In this document: in pieces, positions 53,238 through 59,937 of the stretch
How positions within the stretch are numbered: position 1 is the first letter of the stretch
How the letters are laid out: each line of letters opens with the position of its first letter
Source: an uncultured bacterium
GTDB lineage: Bacteria > Cyanobacteriota > Vampirovibrionia > Gastranaerophilales > Gastranaerophilaceae
Direction: 5' to 3'
Assembly: GCA_902780525.1 (NCBI GenBank)
Contig: CACZFL010000003.1
Location: 62,001-126,000 of the forward strand
DNA: 64,000 nt
Notes under the pieces: model-generated
Told to the model about the DNA's origin: nothing
What the model saw: only the letters and a program-made list of their open reading frames with translations
Database searches by the model: none
Program-made: the position numbers and the translations under genes

Positions 53238-53243
53238 AAGTAT

Positions 53244-54149
53244 ATGGAAAAAGTTGTTTTAATAGGATTAGGAGCAGTAGGGCTTACATACGCAGTTAAA
53301 CTCAGAGAAAAATGTGATTTGAGCATTCTTGTTGACAGTGAACGTCTGGAAAGGTACACAAAAAACAAACCTGTTTTCAACGGTGTTGAGCAGGATTTTA
53401 ATTACATCCTTCCGTCGGAAAAATTTAATGCTGATTTGGTTATTATTACAACAAAATTTTCGGGACTAGATTCTGCTATAAAAAGTATCAAAAATTTTGT
53501 TTCCGAACAAACAAGAATAATCTCGCTCATTAATGGTGTGTCTTCGGAAGAAAAAATTTCAAAAGCATATCCGAAAGCCAAAGTTTTAAAATCTTATTTT
53601 ATCGGGCACAGTGCGGTAAGGAGAGCCAATTTTGTCAAACAGGATGGCATTGGCGAAATTGTTATTGAACGGGATGAGTATATAGAAAACTTTTTTTCAA
53701 AAGCGGAAGTAAATTATTCGGTTCCTGATGACATAGACTATGCAATGTGGTTAAAATTTGCGTTCAACTCTTTTGCCAATCCGATTTCCGCAATTCTGAA
53801 CATGAGTTTTGGTGAGTTAAAGAAAAACAAAAGATTAAAAGAATTTGCCAAAAACGTTATTTTTGAGGTTCGCCAAATTGCAAAGAAAAAGGGTATAAAA
53901 AACACAAACAAGCTTGAACAGGAAGCCCTAAAATCTTTGGATAAAATGTGCGATGAAGGCATGACGTCAATGCATCAGGACATTCTTTCAAGACGTCCGA
54001 CCGAGATTGATATTTTTGCAGGCGAGATAATAAAATTAGGCAAAAAGTATGGTATAAAAACACCGTATAGTCAGATTTTGTACGATTTAATAAAAATAAA
54101 GGAGGAAGATAATGAACACAGCATTCATACCTGTCAGGGGCGGGAGTAA
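53244..54149 (+). CDS. Ketopantoate reductase-like protein (ApbA/PanE family)
   Basis: A 301-residue protein. VVLIGLGAVGLTYAVKL is the Rossmann dinucleotide-binding opening, VIITTKFSGLDSAIK follows, and the C-terminal domain has MWLKFAFNSFANPISAILN and SMHQDILSRRPTEIDIFAGEII, as in the family (the catalytic Lys-Asn region). Such enzymes reduce ketopantoate in coenzyme A synthesis, but the family also has other substrates. It overlaps the next gene by 38 bases. Confidence 0.82.
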   Translation: MEKVVLIGLGAVGLTYAVKLREKCDLSILVDSERLERYTKNKPVFNGVEQDFNYILPSEKFNADLVIITTKFSGLDSAIKSIKNFVSEQTRIISLINGVSSEEKISKAYPKAKVLKSYFIGHSAVRRANFVKQDGIGEIVIERDEYIENFFSKAEVNYSVPDDIDYAMWLKFAFNSFANPISAILNMSFGELKKNKRLKEFAKNVIFEVRQIAKKKGIKNTNKLEQEALKSLDKMCDEGMTSMHQDILSRRPTEIDIFAGEIIKLGKKYGIKTPYSQILYDLIKIKEEDNEHSIHTCQGRE

Positions 54150-54789
54150 ATCAATTCCTCTAAAAAATATTAAATTGCTTAACGGGAAACCGCTTGTTTA
54201 CTGGACATCACATGCTGCGCAGAACTCAAAATGTATTGACAGAGTTGTGATAGCAACCGATTCTAAGGAGATTAAATCAACGGTTCTTGATTTTGGGTTC
54301 GATAAACTTGAAGTTTATAACAGAAACCCCGAGAATGCTGTTGATACGGCTTCAACAGAAAGCGTCATGCTTGAGTACATAAATCAGTCAGATTTAAATG
54401 ACGAGGATTTATTTTTCCTTATTCAGGCTACCTCACCTTTACTTAAAGCTGAACACATAGACCGTATGTATAAAGAGTTTTGTGAAAAGAGCTGTGATTC
54501 AATGTTTTCAGGCGTAAGAGAAAAACAATTCAAGTGGATGGGCGTAAATGACAAGGACGGACTAAAACCTGTAAATTATGATTACCGCAACCGTCCGCGC
54601 AGACAGGACTTTGAAGGTATAATTGCAGAAAACGGAGCATGCTATATTAACTCCGTTAAAAATATTAAACGTGACAAATGCAGGCTTTCAGGTAAAATTT
54701 CGGCATGTGAGCTTCCTTCATACACTCTGTACGAACTGGATGAGCCTGCAGACTGGATTATTGTTGAAGAGATAATGAAAAACATGTAG
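54112..54789 (+). CDS. Acylneuraminate cytidylyltransferase-family protein
   Basis: A 225-residue nucleotidyltransferase. It starts AFIPVRGGSKSIPLKNIKLLNGKPLVYW, the CMP-sugar synthetase P-loop-like motif, and has LIQATSPLL and GACYINS. It activates an acidic sugar (sialic, legionaminic or related) with CTP for surface glycans; the sugar cannot be told. GGAGGAAGATA is a strong ribosome binding site, which fixes this start inside the end of the upstream gene. Confidence 0.87.
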   Translation: MNTAFIPVRGGSKSIPLKNIKLLNGKPLVYWTSHAAQNSKCIDRVVIATDSKEIKSTVLDFGFDKLEVYNRNPENAVDTASTESVMLEYINQSDLNDEDLFFLIQATSPLLKAEHIDRMYKEFCEKSCDSMFSGVREKQFKWMGVNDKDGLKPVNYDYRNRPRRQDFEGIIAENGACYINSVKNIKRDKCRLSGKISACELPSYTLYELDEPADWIIVEEIMKNM

Positions 54790-54794
54790 CAATT

Positions 54795-55298
54795 TTAAGC
54801 TACAAAATCAACTCCATGTCCGGTTCTTTGATTCAACAATGATGCTGCGGCATGCGAATTCAAAAACGCCAGAGCTCCCATGAAGCTTTTTTTATTTGAA
54901 AGCCCTTCTCTAGCTTCAATCATTGTGTTTTGAACCTGAGCGGCAGTAATCTGCTCTTTTATCATTTTATTTTGGTTAGCTACGCCCTGAGCCAGTTTCT
55001 TTAGCGGAAAACCGACTTCTTCAGCTTGTTTTTCAACCGCTTCAGTGTATTCATGAAGCACAGAAGTTTTTTCTGTTTCGGGCATGCTGTCCACTTGCGC
55101 AGCTTTTTCGCCAGTCTGCGTTAGTGTTTGAGAAAACGGGTTATTATTGCTTACAAACGATTCCCTTGCAATATTCATAATTTCCGTGTGGAAATCGTCG
55201 GTCATTTTATTTGCACGTTCTTTTGCACGCTTGAATATAAGCTCTTTTAGCGCTTCAGCTTCTTGTCGGTTTACAAAAGAATTTAATTCGTAGCTCAT
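54795..55298 (-). CDS. Hypothetical helical protein (167 aa)
   Basis: A 167-residue soluble protein I do not recognise. It is strongly helical and polar: NRQEAEALKELIFKRAKERANKM at the start, then an Asn/Gln-rich middle, and AREGLSNKKSFMGALAFLNSHAAAS at the end. No signal peptide or TM. AGAGGA precedes the ATG. It is convergent with the CMP-sugar synthetase gene, whose TAG lies in a TGTAGC/GCTACA stem (54785-54804). Confidence 0.7.
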   Translation of the reverse strand: MSYELNSFVNRQEAEALKELIFKRAKERANKMTDDFHTEIMNIARESFVSNNNPFSQTLTQTGEKAAQVDSMPETEKTSVLHEYTEAVEKQAEEVGFPLKKLAQGVANQNKMIKEQITAAQVQNTMIEAREGLSNKKSFMGALAFLNSHAAASLLNQRTGHGVDFVA

Positions 55299-55353
55299 GA
55301 ATGTCCTCTTATATATCTCTTATATTAATATAAAAACATGTATGTAAAGAAAA

Positions 55354-55382
55354 TTGACAAATTTATATATAAAACATATACA
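55354..55382 (+). promoter_or_regulatory. Strong promoter in the 55.3-55.8 kb gap
   Basis: TTGACA (55354-55359), 17 bp, TATACA (55377-55382). It points right, with no gene until 55793. Confidence 0.55.
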
Positions 55383-55388
55383 TTTGTT

Positions 55389-55613
55389 ACATAACTTAAT
55401 GTTTGGTATCTAGACTGTAAAAATCCCTTTGTTTGTTACTATATGTGCATTATAGCTACTATGCTTCGTCAATTATTTAAAATCTGATTTTACAAATAGC
55501 TTTTAGTATTATTTGTGTTTTTTGATATTTTATTGTACAATGAAATTGCTATTTATATTTCGGCTAGTGTAAAATCTTAACAGGAAGGATTTAACCGACC
55601 TGTTTTCTTTTTT
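55389..55613 (+). ncRNA. Candidate noncoding RNA with own promoter and terminator
   Basis: About 225 nt from the predicted start to a terminator-like hairpin AACAGG (55579-55584)/CCTGTT (55599-55604) followed by TTCTTTTTTT. No convincing ORF lies inside (the longest ATG frame is 14 codons). It contains further small hairpins, for example GCATTATAGCTACTATGC near 55446. It could be a small RNA or an attenuated leader of the gene at 55793. I match it to no known RNA family. Confidence 0.35.
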
Positions 55614-55614
55614 G

Positions 55615-55650
55615 GGGGTAAATATCCGGTGGTAAATTTATAGGGGTAAG
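55615..55650 (+). repeat. Tandem GGGGTAAA-type units at 14-bp spacing
   Basis: Units begin at 55615 (GGGGTAAA), 55629 (GTGGTAAA) and 55643 (GGGGTAAG), each 14 bp apart, directly after the terminator hairpin. Confidence 0.7.
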
Positions 55651-55698
55651 TATCTTTTTGATTGAATAATGATGAGTCCGGCTGCAGGTGGGCAGAAA

Positions 55699-55727
55699 TT
55701 AAATGTACTGATAAATAATACATTTAA
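55699..55727 (+). promoter_or_regulatory. Inverted repeat upstream of the small exported protein
   Basis: TTAAATGTA (55699-55707) and TACATTTAA (55719-55727) form a perfect 9-bp inverted repeat, about 65 bp before the ATG. Confidence 0.4.
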
Positions 55728-55792
55728 TGAAGGATGTTAAAACGCAAAATATATCGTATTATATTGTGAGAGTACTAGAAGGAGAAATTAAT

Positions 55793-56173
55793 ATGAAAAA
55801 ATTGGCTTTAACACTTGGGGTTTTATTTATGTTTTCAGGTTTAGCATTTGCTGACGGAAACGCATTTACCCCATTAAATTTTAATGATACGACATATGGC
55901 GGAACATCATCAAATGGTGCAGTTAATGTAATATCAGAAAACGAAGCAGTAGGAAACGGTAATATTCAAAATGCTGTTCAACAACTTGAAAATGCACAGA
56001 ACGATATTCGCAACGATTTGCTAAACGTAAAAACAAAATACGCTGATGTTGATGCTCAGTACAAATTAGTTAAATCAGAGAGAGCAGCACTTAAGAAACA
56101 GATTCGTGCAGTAGAAAAACGAATCAAAGAAATTGAAAAAGCAAAAGAAAAAATCAAAAAGAATATGATTTAG
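55793..56173 (+). CDS. Small exported coiled-coil protein
   Basis: A 126-residue protein. I start at MKKLALTLGVLFMFSGLAFA, a classic signal peptide (cleavage near 20) preceded by AGAAGGAG. A short Gly/Asn-rich region follows, then a Lys/Glu-rich coiled coil (about 65-126, IQNAVQQLENAQNDIRND...) to the end. It probably sits in the periplasm or outside the cell. One TTTACCCC copy falls in the coding part. No family recognised; it precedes a pilin-like gene, which may be chance. Confidence 0.72.
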   Translation: MKKLALTLGVLFMFSGLAFADGNAFTPLNFNDTTYGGTSSNGAVNVISENEAVGNGNIQNAVQQLENAQNDIRNDLLNVKTKYADVDAQYKLVKSERAALKKQIRAVEKRIKEIEKAKEKIKKNMI

Positions 56174-56193
56174 CATGAAAATTTGCATATAAA

Positions 56194-56226
56194 TTGCAGA
56201 AGGCATTTTGTCTTCTGTAATTTTTT
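56194..56226 (+). terminator. Terminator after the small exported protein
   Basis: TTGCAGAAG (56194-56202) pairs with CTTCTGTAA (56212-56220) including one G-U pair, then TTTTTT. Confidence 0.7.
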
Positions 56227-56307
56227 GTAACAAAATATTAAGAATAAATAAATAATAATTAAAAATTTTTACAACAAACACAAAAGTATAAGAAAATTCA
56301 TATTATA

Positions 56308-56336
56308 TTGACACTTTGCGATACATTTGTTAGAAT
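56308..56336 (+). promoter_or_regulatory. Promoter of the pilin-like gene
   Basis: Consensus TTGACA (56308-56313), 17 bp, TAGAAT (56331-56336), about 50 nt before the ATG. Confidence 0.7.
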
Positions 56337-56389
56337 TAAAATAGGTATGTTTAAGGCTAACAGTGTATAAGAAGAGAAAGGAACGCTTT

Positions 56390-57025
56390 ATGATGAAAAA
56401 GAACGGTTTTACCTTAGCTGAAGTTCTGATTACTTTAGCAATTATAGGTGTTGTAGCGACATTGACTTTACCCTCATTGATGTCGAATACAGCTGAACAA
56501 CAATCAATAACTGCTTTTAAGAAAATAATGAATACGCTTAATGAAGCTGGACAAATGAACTCTGCTCTTGAAGGGTTCGACTATTCCGTAGCAACTATGG
56601 GCGGGTTGGATGACCACGTTGAAAACGGAGACCAAACATTAGGTGCACTGCTTAATGAAAGATTACAAGTCAGTAGAAATGCTTCAGGCGGATATGGTAA
56701 CTCAGGCGAATGTACAGGTGACGAAACATTTGTTTTAAGAGACGGTACTGCTATTTGTTTGGTTGAAGCCCATGACGATTCAGGTTTCTGGAGAATTTAT
56801 GTTGATACAAACGGCCCTAAAGGTCCAAACTTGCTTTCAACTTGCGGTGAAGAAGGTTGTACAACTAAATCAGAAAGACTGATAAAAGACCAATTCCCTG
56901 TTACAATCTGCAGAGGTATTGCTATTCCGGGTCACTGGACTGATTATGAAGTTGAAGGTACTTCCGGCGGAGATTATGCAGCAAGATATGCTATGGGTAT
57001 TGGCAGACGTGCTGATTCTAACTAG
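56390..57025 (+). CDS. Type IV pilin-like prepilin
   Basis: A 211-residue protein. The N-terminus MMKKNGFTLAEVLITLAIIGVVATLTLPSLM is a class III prepilin signal: cleavage after Gly, then Phe-Thr-Leu-x-Glu and a hydrophobic helix. The remainder is a Cys-containing globular domain (ECTGDETFVL...LSTCGEEGCT). It may be a pseudopilin of type IV pili or a type II secretion-like system; no pil genes are nearby. I start at the second of two ATGs after GAAAGGAAC. Confidence 0.85.
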   Translation: MMKKNGFTLAEVLITLAIIGVVATLTLPSLMSNTAEQQSITAFKKIMNTLNEAGQMNSALEGFDYSVATMGGLDDHVENGDQTLGALLNERLQVSRNASGGYGNSGECTGDETFVLRDGTAICLVEAHDDSGFWRIYVDTNGPKGPNLLSTCGEEGCTTKSERLIKDQFPVTICRGIAIPGHWTDYEVEGTSGGDYAARYAMGIGRRADSN

Positions 57026-57046
57026 TATTTAAGAATATAAGTTTAA

Positions 57047-57081
57047 GAAAACAGGCAAACATAAAATGTTTGCCTGTTTTC
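57047..57081. terminator. Terminator after the pilin-like gene
   Basis: GAAAACAGGCAAACAT (57047-57062), AAA loop, ATGTTTGCCTGTTTTC (57066-57081). Confidence 0.88.
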
Positions 57082-57114
57082 TTTGTGTAATACAGATTTG
57101 CGGTATAAAAAAAA

Positions 57115-57980
57115 TTATTGCTGCTCCTCAACTTTGTAATTTGTTATTTCATAACCCATTTCTTCAATTTTGTTTTTGAGTTTTTCGCTTTGGGTTATTC
57201 TGTATTCAGTAAAATGATTATCTATAGTTCCGTCTTCATACCGGCACGGGTGAATGAGTGCTTCTGCAACAATTCCACGCTTATGCTTAATGGAATCAAG
57301 ACCGCACGCAACAGTCATAACGTTCATCATAGAAGTATATCCGACACCAATTAGATAGTTATTTGTGTGCAGTCCGTTTTTGCGGATTGTTGGTTTATTT
57401 TTTAATGTAAAAAGATTTAACAATGCGATTTTTATTAAATTAAGCGGATAGGCACAGTTCAGATGAATAAATATATCAGGAATGGTATAAATATGCTCAT
57501 GTTGAGTCCTTACCTGTTGTATATCGTACTGTTTTGCAAGTTTGCAGACAAGTTTGAATATTGGCGGAATTGCGTGAGTATGGACATGCGAGTCAATATG
57601 AGTAATTTTGATTCCCGCATTTCTTATTTTGTCAATCTGTGCACAAAACTCTTTTTCAAGCTGTTCCATAAACTCTGTGTTTTTTGGATTAAACGCTTTG
57701 AGCATCAATTCACCGTATGACTTGTTAAAATTGCCTTTTTCATCGGTTAGCTCTGTCAGGTTTTTTGTTAAAGCCCTCCCTTCAATAATATTTAAGTGAA
57801 CACCGACGGCAAGGTCAGGACATTCAGGAAGAATTTTTTCAACAGCTTCGTCGAATGCCTGTCCGTTAGCAACAAGGCTTGCACTTTTATTGCAGTATTA
57901 TATGCTTCGCTCATTCCGAAGTCATCCGCATTAAGAATAAATTTTTTGTTAAATTTATCTGCCAATATATAAACTCCCAC
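57115..57980 (-). pseudogene. YdjC/ChbG-family carbohydrate deacetylase, frameshifted
   Basis: The minus strand encodes a YdjC family protein in two frames. The N-terminal piece (57980 leftward) reads FILNADDFGMSEAYNTAI, the family opening, then goes out of frame to a stop at about 57792. Another frame continues with SASLVANGQAFDEAVEKIL, AVGVHLNIIEGRAL and later HIDSHVHTHAIP, all family motifs, to a stop at 57115. About 11 residues that usually separate the AI and SASL parts are missing, so a deletion of about 35 bp probably caused the frameshift. A sequencing or assembly error is also possible. The start (GTG 57980 or TTG 57965) is uncertain. Confidence 0.75.
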
Positions 57981-58027
57981 TTTCCTATTTACCCCTTTTA
58001 TTGTATTATATTTTTAAGAGGATGACA

Positions 58028-58987
58028 ATGAGCGAAATATCAAAACTTGCAATTATTATTCCGTGTTTTAACGAAGAGCTGGTTGTTAAATCAACGGTAG
58101 AAACACTTTTAGGCGTTTTAGACAATATTATTTCAAAGGGAAAAATCACATCAGACAGCTATATTTATCTTGTTGATGATGGTTCAAAGGACAGCACCTG
58201 GAGTATTATTGAAGATTTGCGTAAAACGTACGGTGAAAGAATAAAAGGTACAAAATTTATCCGTAATTACGGCAACCAGAAGGCTCTTATTGCGGGTCTT
58301 GAGAGTGTACGAGAAATTGGTTGTGATTGCGCAGTTTCTATTGATGCTGACCTGCAGCAGGATGAAAATGCAATTGAAACATTTATTGACGAGTTTCATA
58401 AGGGTGCAGATATTGTTTCAGGTATCAGAAATGACAGAAAAACGGATTCATTTTTCAAAAAATATACAGCACTTTGTTTTTATAAACTGATGAATATTTT
58501 GGGAGTAAAGATTCCGCCGAATCATTCTGACTTCAGGCTTGTAAGCAGGCACGCACTTGATGTTCTTGAACAGTATAAAGAAGAAGGTTTGTTTTTGCGC
58601 GGATTTTTCCACGAAATCGGGCTTAAGACATCTTATGTACATTTTAATGTTAAACCGAGAGCTCTTGGTAGTTCAAAATTTAACTTTTTCTCATTAACAA
58701 GTCTTGCGTTAAACGGAATTACAGCGTTTAGTATTGTACCTTTAAGAATAATAGCCGCTTGCGGTGTAATTACAATGCTCGGAAGCTTTTTGCTTGCTTT
58801 GGAAGTTTTGTTGGAAAAATATGTTTTCCACACAACTCCAAGCGGCTGGGCAACGCTTGTTATTCTGCTTGCGTTCTTTGGCGGGCTTCAGATTTTCTGT
58901 CTTGGTATTATTGGTGAATATCTCGGACAAATATTTAATGAAGTTAAAGCAAGACCAAGATATATTAAAGGCGTTGAGTTTAAGTAA
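58028..58987 (+). CDS. Glycosyltransferase family 2, bactoprenol/dolichol-phosphate type
   Basis: A 319-residue GT-A enzyme. The N-terminal domain has IIIPCFNEE, LVDDGSKDST (DxD-like) and ALIAGLESV, DADLQQDENAI, then GSSKFNFFSLTSLALNGI. The C-terminal end holds two TM helices (about 235-255, 270-295). It resembles GtrB/ArnC-like transferases that load a sugar onto an undecaprenyl-phosphate carrier. AAGAGGA precedes the ATG. The neighbouring deacetylase fragment and PlsC suggest an envelope-lipid or glycan context. Confidence 0.88.
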   Translation: MSEISKLAIIIPCFNEELVVKSTVETLLGVLDNIISKGKITSDSYIYLVDDGSKDSTWSIIEDLRKTYGERIKGTKFIRNYGNQKALIAGLESVREIGCDCAVSIDADLQQDENAIETFIDEFHKGADIVSGIRNDRKTDSFFKKYTALCFYKLMNILGVKIPPNHSDFRLVSRHALDVLEQYKEEGLFLRGFFHEIGLKTSYVHFNVKPRALGSSKFNFFSLTSLALNGITAFSIVPLRIIAACGVITMLGSFLLALEVLLEKYVFHTTPSGWATLVILLAFFGGLQIFCLGIIGEYLGQIFNEVKARPRYIKGVEFK

Positions 58988-59105
58988 AAAAGTTTTATCT
59001 GATAACCCCGAATATTTGTATGCGCAAAAATATGCCTTTGTGCATTTTCTGATGATAAATTATGCTACAATGTAGGTACAGAGTTATACGTTGGAAATTG
59101 TTTTT

Positions 59106-59825
59106 ATGGAAAAAGAGAAAAGATACAGCCAAAGATATGAGAAGGATTATGGTTTTTTAAGAACCATGCTTAATAAAATTTTTTATTTTCTTTTTGTAAG
59201 AACAGCAGCAAAATATATGTATAATCTTAAAATCGAAGGCAAGGAAAATGTTCCGAAAACCAATCATCTTATAGTTGCTCCTAACCACGTTTCATACTGC
59301 GATCCTGAGTTTGTAAGTTATGCAATAGGAAAACTTGTTGCTTATATGGCAAAACGAGAGCTTTTTCACATGGATTTGCCAATGCCCATAAAATCTATCA
59401 AAGGAAGAAAAGTTTTACGTTTTCTTGCCTGGCACTTGGGTGCGTTTGAAGTTGACCGAGATAACCCAAAACCTTCTACATTCAAAACCGTACGCCGAAT
59501 ATTTAATACCAAATGGGCTTTCGGTATTTTTCCGGAAGGCGGTGTAAGACAGGATAAAAAAATCCGTGACCTCAAAAGAGGTGTTGCTTATTTTGCCAAA
59601 AAATATGAGGCTGACGTTCTTCCTGTTGCGGTTTGCGGTTTCACTTGGTACGCAACAAGATTATTTCATCGGAATATGACAATAAAAATCGGAAAACCCA
59701 TTTCTCATACTTTAGAAGAAAAAGAAATTTTAAGAGAATGGGCAAGACAAATCAGCGAGATGACAGGGTTTGAAAACCTTGCTGAAGAACAATTAGCCGA
59801 TTATACAAAAATTGCTATAAAATAA
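59106..59825 (+). CDS. plsC: 1-acyl-sn-glycerol-3-phosphate acyltransferase
   Basis: A 239-residue membrane-associated acyltransferase that makes phosphatidic acid. The catalytic NHVSYCD (HX4D-type, about 60-66) and the FPEGGVRQD (acceptor motif) are intact. An N-terminal hydrophobic stretch (KIFYFLFVRTAAKYMY) may anchor it. I use the ATG at 59106; a TTG 15 bases earlier is also in frame. A TACAAT -10 lies upstream (59066-59071). Confidence 0.88.
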   Translation: MEKEKRYSQRYEKDYGFLRTMLNKIFYFLFVRTAAKYMYNLKIEGKENVPKTNHLIVAPNHVSYCDPEFVSYAIGKLVAYMAKRELFHMDLPMPIKSIKGRKVLRFLAWHLGAFEVDRDNPKPSTFKTVRRIFNTKWAFGIFPEGGVRQDKKIRDLKRGVAYFAKKYEADVLPVAVCGFTWYATRLFHRNMTIKIGKPISHTLEEKEILREWARQISEMTGFENLAEEQLADYTKIAIK

Positions 59826-59937
59826 TTTTTTTGATAACATAGCTTTATACTTAAATCCCTATCAACAAAACATGGAGTATGTGTGTATGGTAAATTATGC
59901 TAAAATAATAGGTGTTCCACTTATTGCAGGAGGCTTC

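Noticed and set aside
55727-55792. Upstream start for the small exported protein
   Set aside because: It would place 22 polar residues before a perfect signal peptide; AGAAGGAG favours 55793.
58794-59075. Plus-strand frame overlapping the glycosyltransferase end
   Set aside because: It shares the gene's bases in another frame and has no RBS or recognisable domain.
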